A stretch of 64,000 nt of DNA from the NCBI GenBank assembly GCA_029931535.1, contig JAQPZY010001176.1, positions 984,001 to 1,048,000 of the forward strand, read 5' to 3'. Made by a program: the position numbers and the translations under genes. Positions 23,225-35,952 of this stretch are shown here, in pieces; position 1 is the first letter of the stretch; every line of letters begins with the position of its first letter. Below the pieces are notes generated by a model. That model was not told the origin of the DNA. It was given only the letters and a program-made list of their open reading frames with translations, and searched no databases. This DNA comes from Margaritifera margaritifera (taxonomy: Eukaryota; Mollusca; Bivalvia; Unionida; Margaritiferidae).

Positions 23225-25074
23225 TTTTATCACAATGTTTTAATTTTCATTGTGTGGTGTATATATGTTTATTACTATCATGCTGTTTCCTTCTTCAGAG
23301 GCAACTTTCTAAAAACAAATTTTTGTCAGGTTACAAGGGGTTTTGGCAGTTGATTCAATCAGATAGCACAATAGGAGAACATTTGTCATTGTAGAAGGCA
23401 ATAGTAGATTATTTACTAAATTATGCTTGATATCAAACTTATTATCAGAGACAGTAAAACATGTCCTAACTGTCACCTTTACTCAGCGGTCATCTCTTCA
23501 CAACAGCCATTCTAATTTCCCGGGCAAATTTCCTATATAAATGTCTTGTATGTAACAGTCACCTGCCTTCTGCAGTCAGCAGCCAGATGTTTCCTAACCA
23601 AACAGTAGTTTTTCCCTGCCTTAACTGGTCACTGGGGCGTATCTAAAGTGACCACTTAGTCTGTGCAAACTAAATTTTTTATTCATAAGGAAGGCATTGT
23701 TTACATAAATGAGTATCATGTGAATCGATGTGCAAACATTTCTTATCTTTCTTGTACTCATACCCAGGCACATTGACAGTATAACTCAAAGGTGTCAATA
23801 TGTCAGATTTGAACGTGAGGCAGGTTTTATCACTAGGGTAGACAGTGGAAGCAGTTCCTTTGCTGGATGGTGGGAAAAGTAGTCATGTTATTGCAATAGA
23901 AATGGAAGTCACCTTTTGTGCCAGTGTGACAGGTATAGTTCAATATCTTCATCTATTTGCCTGTGAATTAAAGCTATCCCTGAAGGAAAAAGTTTATCTT
24001 TGAGAAGAGATATGAGTTACATCCCTTTTCATTAGGGTCAGGGGTCATTCAATATTTAAAACTTGTCTGTAAAGACAGGCGAAGTTTCGGTTTATGGGTC
24101 ACAAAGAATAGCCATATACGGCTCCTTTTATTTCCTATTCATCACAAGCTTCTCACATAAGTCGACTTTCTTTTGATCTCAGCGAGTTGAGCAACTGGCT
24201 GATCCAGATGTTATTTTGAAAGAGTGAACAGCTGTTTCCAAGTGAAATTTATAGAAGTTGGCCAACCAAAGAGTCAGTGCTATTGTTTTACAGACATATA
24301 TAAGCTGTCAATCAGTAGTGAAATTATTCTTTTGTCTTTGTGTACAAAACAAAGATTGGTAATTATTTTAAGTCAGTGATGATTTTATTTATAGGATGGA
24401 TTAAAGTGAGCAGGATATAGTAATCATGTGTGGAACATAAATTTGCGAGAGAACAATGTATACACGTATTTTATGATTTTATTGAATAGTGCACATAAAA
24501 CAATCTTGATAATGTAATAATAATAATAGTAATAATAAATAATAATGATATTCAATGCATGGCATTTGTTCAGAAACCATTTTTAAAAAGTGAACTTGTG
24601 TACAAAGGTCACCTGTGTACAAAGGCCAGTTATGCCTTTTCCCAGTGGTGGTCGCTATTGACAGGTTTGACTATGTCCAGTTTTCAATTTATCAGATGAA
24701 ATTTTAAAAAATTATTGATTTATATACTAATGTATTCATAATGTTAAATTTGCTGTTATAAATATGTTAGCATTCAGATTTTTTAACAGTATCACAAAAT
24801 AAAAATGGTTGGGGCTCATGAACAATAATGTCACTTCGACAACAGTGTAAGTATAAAGTTCTCTCGTAATGTTAGAATGCCTGCTGGAAACAGGATATCA
24901 TGCCAGAATGCCCAATGTCAGATATTTTAGGCTATTACCACTGAAAAATGTGCATTTTCTCCTATAAAAATTAACAATCAGCCAAAAAATGTTCTATAAT
25001 GAATAGTCATGGAGTTTACTTGCCAAATTTGCTATAATTTTGTGAGTTTCAATAATTTTTTTTTACATCAACAG
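23225..25074. other. Intronic sequence with possible old DNA element
   Basis: No coding signal. Segments near 23468-23600 (CTGTCACCTTTACTCAGCGG) and 24595-24680 (ACAAAGGTCACCTGTGTAC, AGTGGTGGTCGCTATTGAC) resemble the 'tCACCT..tACACAACGGTCA' type of repeats that occur in dead invertebrate transposons, but no clean ends are seen. An (AAT)n-like stretch is at 24513-24550. Confidence 0.35.
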
Positions 25075-25355
25075 CTTCAAGATATTCCAACTAAAGGTGC
25101 CAGAGATGCTGCCTTCATCTCTCAAAATGGCGGCTATTACCTGATAATTGCGAATGCCCTTGACAACAGTGGAAACAGTCGCGTCAATACTGAAATTTAT
25201 AAATGGGATGCCAACTCAAGCCTGTTCAACTCATTGCCATGGCAATCACTTGCTACTATGGGAGCTGAAAGTGTGGTGGTGTTTGAAGTTGAGGGGGCAA
25301 AGTATTTGGCTGTTGCTAACAGTTATGATTCAGTAGACAAGTCCTACCAGCTTGA
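25075..25355 (+). CDS. ADGRV1: ADGRV1 exon E: EPTP repeats 3 and 4
   Basis: Exon of 281 bases, acceptor ACATCAACAG, donor GTAAGT at 25356, phase 0 in and phase 2 out (GA|G, Glu). It holds blade 3 (GARDAAFISQNGGYYLIIAN, EIYKWDANSSLF) and most of blade 4 (GAESVVVFEVEGAKYLAVAN). Blade 4's closing 'S.iYkl' strand is supplied by the next exon. The alternating 'YL.vaN' and 'iY.W' motifs are diagnostic of EPTP/EAR repeats. Confidence 0.88.
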
Positions 25356-25412
25356 GTAAGTTTCGTAGCAAAATATCTTTTATTTTTCCCCTGAATCGAT
25401 TGTTCATTTCAT

Positions 25413-26425
25413 AAATGGAGTTTTATTATCCTCATTGTCTGCTGTGGAGGGGGATCAATTCATACAGGGAGTTTTATTATCCTGACTGTTCACATTGGAA
25501 GGGGTTTAACCTATACAGGGAGTTTTATTATCCTGACTGTTTGCAATGGAAGGGGTTCAGTCCATACAGGGAGTTTTATTATCCTGACTGTTCACATTGG
25601 AAGGGATTGAATCCATTCAGGGAGTTTTATTATCCTGACTGTTCACAATGGTAGGGATTAAATCGATACAGGGAGTTTTATTATCCTGCCTGTCTACTAT
25701 GGAAGGGGTTCAATCCATACAGTGAGTTTTATTATCTTAACTGTTCATGATAGAAGGGGTTCAATCAATACAGGGAGTTTTATTATCCTGCCTGTCTACT
25801 ATGGAAGGGGTTCAATCCATACAGAGAGTTTTATTATCTTAACCATTCATTATACAAGGGGTTCAATCAATACATGGAGTTTTAGTATCCTGACTGTTCA
25901 CTATGGAAGGGGTTTAATCCATACAGGGAGTTTTATTATCCTGCCTGTCTACTATGGAATGGGTTCAATCCATACAGGGAGTTTTATTATCCTGACTGTC
26001 TACTATGGAAGGGGTTCAATCCATACAGGGAGTTTTATTATCCTGACTGTCTACTATGGAAGAGGTTCAATCCATACAGGGAGTTTTATTATCCTGACTG
26101 TCTACTATGGAAGGGGTTCAATCCATACAGGGAGTTTTATTATCCTGACTGTCTACTATGGAAGGGGTTCAATCCATACTGGGAGTTTTATTATCATGAC
26201 TGTCTACTATGGAAGGGGTTCAATCCATACAGAGAGTATTATTATCTTAACTGTTCATTATGGAAGGGGTTCAATCCATACATGGAGTTTTAGTATCCTA
26301 ACTGTTCATTATGGAATGGGTTCAGTCCATACAGGGAGTTTTATTATCCTGACCATCTGCTATGGAAGGGTTTCAATTCATACAGGGAATTTTATTATCC
26401 TGACAATGATAGCAGAAAAGGTTAT
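25413..26425. repeat. 51-bp minisatellite, ~20 copies
   Basis: Unit: GGGAGTTTTATTATCCTGAC, TGTCTACTATGGAAGGGGTT, CAATCCATACA. Because 51 is divisible by 3, frames are open (SFIILTVYYGRGSIHTG). The array begins about 55 bp after the exon E donor. Central copies (25980-26200) are nearly identical and outer copies diverge, the usual pattern for arrays growing from the middle. Confidence 0.9.
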
Positions 26426-26574
26426 GTAATCAATCATGTCTGTGTGTTTGTGTGTGGAAAAAATAACTCAAAAACTGTTGGATTGAATTCAGTGAAAGTT
26501 GGTTCAATTACTGAGGGTGATACAAAGAAGAAATTAATAAATTTTGGGGCTTGTTAGCAACTTCTAGAAAATTC

Positions 26575-28640
26575 CCTATAAATAAGTATAAACTAGAGTA
26601 TTGCCTATAAACAAGTATAAACTGGAGTGTTGGCTATAAACAGGTATAAACTGGAGTTTTGCCTATAAACAAGTATAAACTGGAGTTTTGCTTATAAACA
26701 AGTATAAATTGGAGTATTGCCTATAAACAAGTATAAACTGGAGTATTGCATATAAATAAGTATAAACTGGAGTTTTTCTTAATATAAACAAGTATAAATT
26801 GGAGTTTTGCCTATAAACAAGTATAAGAGTATTGCCTATAAACAAGTATAAACTGAAGTATTGCCCATAAAAAAGTACAGACTGGAGTATTGCCTATAAA
26901 TAAGTATAAACTGAAGTATTGCCATCAAAAAAGTATAAACTAGAGTTTTGCTGATTAAAAAGTATAAACTGAAGTCTTATCTATAAACAAGTATAAACTG
27001 GAGTATTGCCTATAAGTACATATAAACTGGAGTTTTGGTTATAAAATATAAACTGGAGTTTTTCCCATAAACAAGTATAAACTGAAGTACTAGCTATAAA
27101 TAAGTATAAACAGGAGTTTTGCTGATTAAAAAGTATAAACTGGAGTATTGCCTATAAAAAAGTATAAACTGGAGTATTGCCTATAAACAAGTACAACTGT
27201 AGTGTTGCCTATAAAAAAAAGTATAAACTGGAGTTTTGCTTGTAAACAAGTATAAATTGGAGTATTGCCTATAAACAAGTATAAACTGGAGTGTTACCTA
27301 TAAACAAGTATAAACTGGAGTTTTGCCTATAAACAAGTATAAACTGGAATGTTGCCTATAAAAAAAGTATAAACTGGAGTTTTGCTTATAAAAAAAAGTA
27401 TAAACTGGAGTGTTGCCTCGAAAAATGTATAAACTGGAGTTTTGGTTGTAAAAAAAAGTATAAACTGGAGTTTTGCTGAATATAAACAAGTATAAATTGG
27501 AGTTTTGCTTAATATCAACAAGTATAAATTGAAGTATTGCCTATAAACAAGTATAAATTGGAGTATTGCCCATAAAAAAGCACAGACTGGAGTATGGCCT
27601 ATAAACAAGTATAAACTTTAGTTTTGCTTATAAACAAGAGTAGATTGGAGTTTTGCTTAATATAAACAAGTATAAATTGGAGTTTTGCCTATAAACAAGT
27701 ATAAATTGGAGTATTGCCTATAAACAAGTATAAACTGAAGTATTGCCCATAAAAAAGTACAGACTGGAGTATGACCTATAAACAAGTATAAATTGGAGTT
27801 TTGCTTATAAACAAATATTAATTGAAGTATCGCCTATAAACAAGTATAAATTGGAGTATTGCTTAATATAAACAAGTATAAATTGGAGCATTGGCTAAAA
27901 ACAAGTATAAATTGGAGTTTTGCTTAATATAAACAAGTATGAATTGGAGTTTTGCTTACAAACAAGTATTATAGTTTTGCCTATAAACAAGTATAAACCG
28001 GAGTGTTGCCTATAAACAAGTATAAACTGGAGTTTTGCTTAATATAAACAAGTATAAACTGGAGTGTTGCCTATAAACAAGTATAAACTGGAGTTTTGCT
28101 TAATATAAACAAGTATAAACTGGAGTGTTGCCTATAAACAAGTATAAACTGGAGTTTTGTTTAATATAAACAAGTATAAATTGGAGTTTTGCCTATAAAC
28201 AAGTATAAGAGTATTGCCTATAAACAAGTATAAACTGAAGTATTGCCCATATAAAAGTACAGACTGGAGTATGGCCTATAAACAAGTATATTGGAGTTTG
28301 CTTATAAACAAGTATAAATTGGAGTATTGCCCATAAAAAAAGTACAGACTGGAGTATGGCCTATAAACAAAGTATAAACTGGAGTTTTGCTTATAAACAA
28401 GTATAAATTGGAGTTTTGCTTATAAACAAGTATTATAGTTTTGCCTATAAACAAGTATAAACCAGAGTGTTGCCTATAAACAAGTATAAACTGGAGTACT
28501 GAGTTTTTCGCATCAACAAGGATAAATTGAAATTTTGGTTATAAAATATAAACTGGAGTTTTGCCTATAAATAAGTATAAATGGGAAAGTTGCCTATAAG
28601 CAAGTTTAAACTGGAGTATTGCAAATAAACAAGTATAAAA
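26575..28640. repeat. ~29-32-bp minisatellite, ~70 copies
   Basis: Unit: GCCTATAAACAAGTATAAAC TGGAGTATT, with a longer variant containing CTTAATATAAACAAG. Copies are imperfect and vary in length (29 to 32). Some longer blocks recur, for example 27640-27780 resembles 28160-28280. Confidence 0.9.
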
Positions 28641-28841
28641 ATGCAGACATTAATGCAACACTTATAGTCAGGTTATCAGTATGAAATTTTTCCTCTTAAC
28701 TACAATTGCCAGTAGTCATGAAGTCTAGGAGTTTAGGTTTGAATCTGGCAGTCAAGAATTTGAGCCCAGACAGGGGTGATGAGATTTTTATTCATGCCTT
28801 GTTATGGCATATACAGTATTATTCTTGGAGAATGCTTCCCA

Positions 28842-30131
28842 AGAGTGGTCATGTCATTGTATTTACAGATGTTTCTTATGATGTATACAGTGTTACATAT
28901 AGATATTCTTGTCAAATGAGTCATGAGAGTGGTCATGTCATTGTATTTACAGATGTTTCTTATGATGTATACAGTGTTACATATAGATATTCTTGTCAAA
29001 TGAGTCATGAGAGTGGTCATGTCATTGTATTTACAGATGTTTCTTATGATGTATACAGTGTTACATATAGATATTCTTGGCAAATGAGTCATGAGAGTGG
29101 TCATGTCATTGTATTTACATATGTTTCTTATGATGTATACAGTGTTACATATAGATATTCTTGTCAAATGAGTCATAAGAGTGGTCATGTCATTGTATTT
29201 ACAGATGTTTCTTATGATGTATACAGTGTTACATATAGATATTCTTGTCAAATGAGTCATGAGAGTGGTCATGTCATTGTATTTACAGATGTTTCTTTTG
29301 ATGTATACAGTGTTACATATAGATATTCTTGGCAAATGAGTCATGAGAGTGGTCATGTCATTGTATTTACAGATGTTTCTTATGATGTATACAGTGTTAC
29401 ATATAGATATTCTTGGCAAATGAGTCATGAGAGTAGTCAGGGTTTTGTATCTACAGATGTTTCTTTTGATGTATACAGTGTTACATATAGATATTCTTGG
29501 CAAATGAGTCATGAGAGTAGTCAGGGTTTTGTATCTACAGATGTTTCTTATGATGTATACAGTGTTACATATAGATATTCTTGGCAAATGAGTCATGAGA
29601 GTAGTCAGGGTTTTGTATCTACAGATGTTTCTTATGATGTATACAGTGTTACATATAGATATTCTTGGCAAATGAGTCATGAGAGTAGTCAGGGTTTTGT
29701 ATCTACAGATGTTTCTTATGATGTATACAGTGTTACATATAGATATTCTTGTCAAATGAGTCATAAGAGTGGTCATGTCATTGTATCTACAGATGTTTCT
29801 TATGATGTATACAGTGTTACATATAGATATTCTTGGCAAATGAGTCATGAGAGTAGTCAGGGTTTTGTATCTACAGATGTTTCTTATGATGTATACAGTG
29901 TTACATATAGATATTCTTGGCAAATGAGTCATGAGAGTAGTCAGGGTTTTGTATCTACAGATGTTTCTTATGATGTATACAGTGTTACATATAGATATTC
30001 TTGGCAAATGAGTCATGAGAGTAGTCAGGGTTTTGTATCTACAGATGTTTCTTATGATGTATACAGTGTTACATATAGATATTCTTGGCAAATGAGTCAT
30101 GAGAGTAGTCAGGGTTTTGTATCTACAGATG
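28842..30131. repeat. 84-bp minisatellite, ~15 copies, two unit types
   Basis: All units are exactly 84 bp. Type A contains GTGGTCATGTCATTGTATTT, type B contains GTAGTCAGGGTTTTGTATCT; the rest (ACAGATGTTTCTTATGATGT, ATACAGTGTTACATATAGAT, ATTCTTGGCAAATGAGTCAT) is shared. The order is seven A, four B, one A/B chimera near 29766-29795, then B to the end. Frames are open on both strands because 84 is a multiple of 3. Confidence 0.95.
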
Positions 30132-30139
30132 CTCATCTA

Positions 30140-30685
30140 GTTATCCCCACACTTTCCGTCCAGCCATCTGTTTGTCCATTATATATACTAAACTGCCAGG
30201 TGGAATTTCATGAAACTTTGTAGTTATGTTGTCCCTGTGGTAACCATTTGTAAGAGGGGTGTTATTTTTGGCTTTTGCCCTGGAGTCTCTGGGAGGGAAT
30301 CAAAGGTCAAATGAACAAATATTTTGATTACTGTGACACTTTTAAATATTTCCTTACCAAACTTAATATATGCAGTCATAACAGGAAACACATCATGTGA
30401 CAGATTTTGCATTAACCACTATTAGTGTCTGTAGCTGGTGATGAGTACCAGGGTGGGGTGTTTTTTTAAATAAATATTCTGTGAAAAACATGAGGATATG
30501 TAATGGCAAGCAGTTGTTCTAGTTTTTGTTTGTACTTAGAAAGTTGTAATTTGTGTACAATTCACCTAACTTGTAAAGAATCCCATTAACACAATTTGAT
30601 ACCACTTATGCTAATGTATAACTTTACAGCACTATCACCTATAATTGCCCTGATCAGTAAAAATCAATAAATATTTACCTTCAGA
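30140..30685. other. Intronic sequence, nothing recognised
   Basis: No coding signal. The segment 30140-30240 (CTAAACTGCCAGGTGGAATT, TCATGAAACTTTGTAG) has the style of dispersed repeats common in bivalve genomes; this is an impression, not a match. Confidence 0.35.
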
Positions 30686-30689
30686 AACT

Positions 30690-30980
30690 TGTATTCTGTA
30701 TTGCAATGCATATAATCTTCCAACTCAGGATTGTTGTTCTACTGTGTGGGGAAACTGTGCCAGATCTCAGCTACACTGATAGAGAATTTTATTTTGAATC
30801 ATATGGGATGAAAAATGCCCCAATTTTTGACAGTTCTCACTACAGAGATCAAACTTCAAGCAAATACAACACATGCCAGAAAATGAAATTTTGTGAAAAC
30901 AGTGGAGCTTAACCTTGCCAAAATGAGTCACCACCTATAAATAAAGTATAATTGCTATTATTATTTATTATTATAAGAAC
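30690..30980 (+). mobile_element. LINE 3' fragment
   Basis: ATTGTTGTTCTACTGTGTGG GG...CAGATCTCAGCT matches 56726-56778 (ATTATTGTTCAACTGTATGG GG...CAAATCTCAGCT), which encodes the 'LDYCS.VWG.c' motif of LINE reverse transcriptases. It ends in an (ATT)n tail at 30955-30975. Short and frameless. Confidence 0.45.
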
Positions 30981-31173
30981 AAAAAGAGTTTGTGCTACAA
31001 TCAGCAATAAGTTCTTGAGGTGGCCATCATCTCAAAGATAATAGAACAGATGAAACTTGTAATGTAGAGTATTTTTCTAAGAGGGCAAAGAATAATAACT
31101 AAAACGTTACCACATAAACTCTACTTTTTGTAAAGATAACAGTTTCATACATGTGCTATTCTGTTGATTTTAG

Positions 31174-31439
31174 GTCTGTGGTGTACAAGCTTGGAGCAAA
31201 CAGTGAGTTTTCTCAGCATCAGAGAATAGCCACCATGGGTTGCCGGGCCATCAGGTTTCTGCAGATACAGTCTTTAAACTTGCTTATATTTGCAAATAAC
31301 CGTGACAACACAGTGAGCAGCCCTCAGAATTCCTTAGTGTATCGCTGGGATACACTGACTCAGAGCTTCATCCTCCATCAGCGTCTGGAGACAAACAGGG
31401 CAGAAGATGTCAAAGTCTTCACAGCCTATGATGATACAG
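31174..31439 (+). CDS. ADGRV1: ADGRV1 exon F: EPTP repeats 4 (end), 5 and 6 (start)
   Basis: Exon of 266 bases, acceptor TGATTTTAG, donor GTTGTT at 31440 (a weak-looking donor). It is entered in phase 2 and left in phase 1. It closes blade 4 with SVVYKLGANSEF, encodes blade 5 (QRIATMGCRAIRFLQIQSLN, LLIFANNRDN, SLVYRWDTLTQSF) and begins blade 6 (QRLETNRAEDVKVFTAYDD). The 5.8-kb intron before it is almost entirely minisatellite plus a LINE remnant. Confidence 0.87.
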
Positions 31440-31500
31440 GTTGTTCAGATTTGAAAAAGATGTTTTGTATTAATCTCTGATGCACTACAACTGGCCATTT

Positions 31501-32909
31501 CAGGGCTTTATAATGCCTGTGGGCAAGTCCAAAATATTTAGGGGGGTGGGTGGAATGTTTAGTTCATAATGCTTTATGTTCTGCAAGTTTTATACTCTGC
31601 AATCTCACTGCAATACATATATCAGCACCTTTATTTAGTGTTAATATGTACTGCATTATTCTATTACATAACTGACCAGTTTCTTTCATATATTGCATTT
31701 TCTCACAGATACAAAATAATGTGAATATTTGCTCTTTCAAGCAAGTTTTGACAAAATAGGGAATAAATATTTATATTTAATCTTGTCAGTTACATTTTAA
31801 TCATAATATTTGTACACATATGGGATTCACCAACTTTCAATTCCTAACCTAGCCACGGGCATTTTGTGGGCTCCAATATGTGCCGAGCTTTGCCACTGTA
31901 AAAAAGAGGCTTGTCAAAGATTGTTTTGATGTATGTCACCGATTTTAAGGTGACAAGGTGATAATTGTTAATAAAATAATATAACTCGCAACATTTTTTG
32001 ACAAGTGTTTTTAATTAAAAGGCACTCATCTCTAACAATTAGCCACTTGGATTTCTTTAAAATTGAAATTGCTGTACTGAAAATCTAGCACTCACAAGTG
32101 GTGTTTATCATCTATTGTTTACATGATAATTACAGGAGACCAATACATACTTACTGTTTGGCAAATAATTAAATGGATTTTTAAAAAAAGTGTTTTCAAA
32201 TCATTCTCAAAAAATTTGCTTGTCAAAGATTGTTTTGATACATGTCACCAATTTCAAGGTGACTAGGTGATAATTGTCAAGCAAATGGACAAAATAAGTC
32301 TTCTCAAATCATTGAGTTATGAGTATAAATAAATAATTACAAAAAGTCTAGTTTTCATTATTGTTGATGTAGTTGAAGAGATGAGACTGCTAGCATACCT
32401 GGGCCAAAAAAAGGAAACTTGACAAAGTTTACACCAAGAAATGTAAATAACCAGTTTCAAAGAAAAATAGTTGCTTAATTTTTCAGTTTAAGGTCTTTAC
32501 CTAAACACCTCTCTCTCTCTTAAAAATCCAGCTATTTATAACAACCTTATATGTCTATCCATTTATCTGACTGCATAACATATATTTGTCTGTCTTTGCT
32601 CTTCTATCTGTATATGCATTCTAACCCTTCCCTTTCTTCTTGTCTACATATCTATCTATATGTAAAATTTACAGACATATTTTTTATAACTTTAATTATC
32701 AACATATGGTTTTACAGTGACAATAAAGGTAAAAAGAAAACAGAATTTTTTGTAACCATCCCATTTTTTATTTTATCTAATGTTTTAACTTTAGTTGTGA
32801 TATTATGTAGTCATATTTTGGGGCAAGCTCAAATCTCCCAAGGGCAAGTTCAATTTTCCAGTCAGCTTGCCCTGAGCAAGCTGACTTTTATAAACTTTGT
32901 AAAGCCCTG
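31501..32909. mobile_element. Possible hAT-type non-autonomous element
   Basis: CAGGGCTTTATAA at 31501 and its complement TTGTAAAGCCCTG ending at 32909 could be terminal inverted repeats of CAGGGC type, typical of hAT elements. A direct repeat of about 60 bp lies inside (31914-31975 and 32221-32280: TTGTCAAAGATTGTTTTGAT). No clear 8-bp target duplication was found. Confidence 0.3.
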
Positions 32910-33028
32910 CATTCATACATGTGACAGAACAGAGAATTCAGCTTAGGACAAATTGGAAGATTTGCAAAATTTAGTCAGGAGTTTTGACTTCAAAAGAGAG
33001 ATGATTTTTAATGAGAATGGTGAATTTT

Positions 33029-33540
33029 TCATTGTGGCACATCTTCGACTTTCTTATCCCCATAGTGATCCAAAAATTGGGTCACTATGTGAGTAGTTTT
33101 CGTCTGTTTGTTTGAGGACTTTTGTGTGATTTCCGAGTCAGGGAACATTATTTTGATTAGATCTGAAAAATTATCTTCTACCATAAACAGGAGATTATGT
33201 TCATGTATAAAATTGACAAACAGTGTCTCTGCACATATATCTTTATTTACATTTGATGCAGATTCCACAAACATGAATTTCAGTGATGGAGTATTTATTG
33301 TCACGTTTAATATGCTTTCGTGAGATGGGGTTTCTGTATGACTCATAATGTAATTCTTGCCACCATAGCAGATTTTAATATCAGCTTTACGGAAAGGTCA
33401 GAATGCATATTCATGTCTTTTAAACTTGATTCCAACCACTGAAATTCTCATTTCCATCCATCATTGAATTTTGTGTGATATTTCTGTTGCTTAGATTTTG
33501 GTGTTTTAGCATTGGGAGATAATGCACACTTAGACATCTT
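33029..33540 (-). pseudogene. Second hAT-like transposase N-terminal remnant
   Basis: Read from 33537 downward: MSKCALSPNAKTPKSKQQKY then HTKFNDGWK, stop, EFQWLESSLK, the same start as in the remnant at 4530-5290. Further on, a frame (33346-33029) contains FIHEHNLLFMVEDNFSDLIK and MFPDSEITQ, matching the 'EHNLPF..aDh...L.k.mFPDS.ia' block known from hAT-like proteins. There are stops at two places. No C-terminal domain follows. Confidence 0.5.
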
Positions 33541-34511
33541 GACAAACTTTAAACACCAAAGCCAAACCAACCCCGTTTTATGCCAGTTGAGTTCTTTAGT
33601 AATCCAACCATAATCAATTAACATCTTTGATTCATTCTGAATTACTTTTGATCACATATAGGATAGACTCTAATCCATCTCGACAACATTAAGCACTGAA
33701 GCAGAACCTACCCTGCAGAAAGAATCAAAGAAGTGTTAATTATTTTATCCTGATTGAGCTCTTTAGTAATCCAACCATAATCAATTAATGTCTTTAATCT
33801 TTCGAAATTACTTCTGATCACACATAGTATAATCCATGTCAACAAACTTCAAACACTTAAGCCAACCGACCCTGCCGACAGAATCAAAAGGATGGTAATT
33901 GTTTTATGCTGCTTGAAATTAGTAACTAAAATGCTTTGCTTTGCCTTATCCACTTCACAGTCATGTGATGACAGGCAGTTATAACATAAATTAACTACAC
34001 TGAAAGCAATGTGTGAAAAAAAATCCAAAAAATTCAATTTTTCAATATTAATTAATTTTGCATAGGTGACAGATTTCAGTGTGTGACGGGAGGGATGCCC
34101 CTCATCTTGGGAGCAAAACCCTCCCAGCCAGGCAGTTCACATAGATGTGCATTATGCAACATCGCCATGGTTTGGTATCCCAGATTTCTTGTCAGGGATA
34201 GATCCAGTAAAAGCCTTATATCTATATGTATCATATAATGGTAATTTTTAGTGATTTAGAAATTTTAGTGATTTGGCGATTTTAAAGTGAGAGTAAAAAA
34301 ATTAATTTTGTCAAAATTACAACCTTCAGAGGAACCAATACCGGTAGAAGAATCTGAATGTTTTTTAGTAACAACTTCAAGAAAGATAGCCCAGGCAATT
34401 GATATTCGTTGTCCCTATGTTATCTTAGTACTCTAGAGTTTTCCAATATTTTGAGCGCTCTCTATGTGAAAGATGATATGGTCTACTGCATTTAAAATAA
34501 ACATTATGGTC
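33541..34511. other. Intronic sequence with two related ~150-bp blocks
   Basis: 33580-33720 and 33755-33890 are diverged copies (AATCCAACCATAATCAATTA appears at 33601 and 33771; AACCTACCCTGC/AACCGACCCTGC). They contain no coding signal and are probably old element debris. Confidence 0.45.
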
Positions 34512-34939
34512 TACCGTATTTTGGTGTGTATAACGCGCACCTATGTATAACGCGCACCCCGATTTTCGACCCAAAATGAGTGGAAAAAATGTAGTTCTGC
34601 CATATAACGCGCATGTGATATAATACATTTTAAAATCGTGACTACCGGTATTTCGCTCCGTTTTCATAGTGCAACAACAGTTGGTCATTTTGGATAGTGA
34701 ATGAAAAAGTGGCCATATTGAAATTGTATCTTTCCGATTTTATGGTTGGCCCTTAAAAGGGGCCTTTAAAGGTTCGTCTAGTTGATGGAGTTCAATCTAT
34801 TGCATCAAATCCCTCAAATTCCTCAAATCGACCTGGAAAAAAACTTTTTTTTATAGTTCTTGTATATAACGCGCACCCCCGACTTAAGATAATAAAATTA
34901 GGTGAAAAAAGTGGACGTTATACACACCAAAATACGGTA
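34512..34939. mobile_element. pogo-type MITE
   Basis: Terminal inverted repeats: TACCGTATTTTGGTGTGTAT at the left and ATACACACCAAAATACGGTA at the right, with TA at each end. Subterminal AACGCGCACC repeats are present. Its interior matches the two flanks of the larger element at 58533-61329 (TTTTCATAGTGCAACAACAG; GATGGAGTTCAATCTATTGC; TCGACCTGGAAAAAAA), so it is an internal-deletion derivative of the same family. Confidence 0.8.
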
Positions 34940-35952
34940 CTTAACCAGTGTGTCAAGTAGCAAATAATAGCCATGAAATTTGGAAAGGCTTCTGCCACAA
35001 TAAAATACAAAAAAATCTGAAAATGTAAAAATTTTACTGGAAACCCTATATTTTTTAAATAATAATGAATTGCATTCCGAGCTAGCTTTAATTGGGAAAA
35101 TTCTGAATAATGAAATCTAATTTCATATCTTTAAAGAAATTTGTAATATTGTAAACATTTTACAGAAATAAGATAAATGGAAGGAATTTTATCAAAAAAT
35201 TTTTGTCTAAATAAGAATGTCCCCTACAGTTTTATATCACTTTCATAATGATTATCATGTTTTTAAAATTTGTCTAATATTTTAATAATTTACATGAGGG
35301 AAAACTTCACATATTGTTCTTTGAAAAATATTTGCCTGGTAAGAAGCCAGCTTAAATTCTTGATATCTGTTCATCACCATGTGATCTTTATACAAAAGTA
35401 TTGATATTTGCCTGAATTTTTAGAAAAAAAATGTTAAAGTATAAACTCTCTTCAAATATTATAACCAGTCTAGATCAATAATTGACAAAATATAAAAAGC
35501 CAAAATTAAAATCCCTTTTTTTAACAAAATCACCAAATTTTATGTCCACAAAAAATACTCACTACATGTATATGGTACATACATTACATGTGAGGATCTT
35601 TCAAATCTAGTCCTATCTTTCCCCCACCCATATTTTATCCAAGGCAAAGTCAAGGATCTTTATAACCCACCATACCACAGGTTCATGGTAGCAAACAATT
35701 GATATATAATATCATTTGCAGTTACAGTGAATATTCCTTAATCTGTGTGTCCATCCTTCCATCCACACCCTAGATTAAGCTCTGTGTTCAAGTTTTTTTT
35801 ATACTTTCTAACTCAAAAAGAGAGGGCTCCGAAAAAGGGAGCTTATTGTTTTCACTTACAAATAAATATGTTAGATTATCACCAGGATCTGGAATATATT
35901 TTTATCTGTGGATCTGATTCTCTCGAAACATTTCAACTATTTTCGCACAGTA
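34940..35952. other. Intronic sequence, nothing recognised
   Basis: AT-rich. Around 35745-35830 (TGTCCATCCTTCCATCCACA CCCTAGATTAAG) resembles 45685-45760 (GTCCATCCATCCGTGCCCTA GATTTAG), probably a dispersed repeat. Confidence 0.35.

Noticed and set aside
25722..26429. 235-codon frame of SFIILTVYYGRGSIHTG repeats
   Set aside because: Tandem 51-bp repeat; same reasoning.
28706..30223. 505-codon frame of 28-residue repeats and its 444-codon reverse frame
   Set aside because: Produced by an 84-bp tandem unit; no splice phase fits the ADGRV1 frame between exons E and F, which join directly (GA|G).
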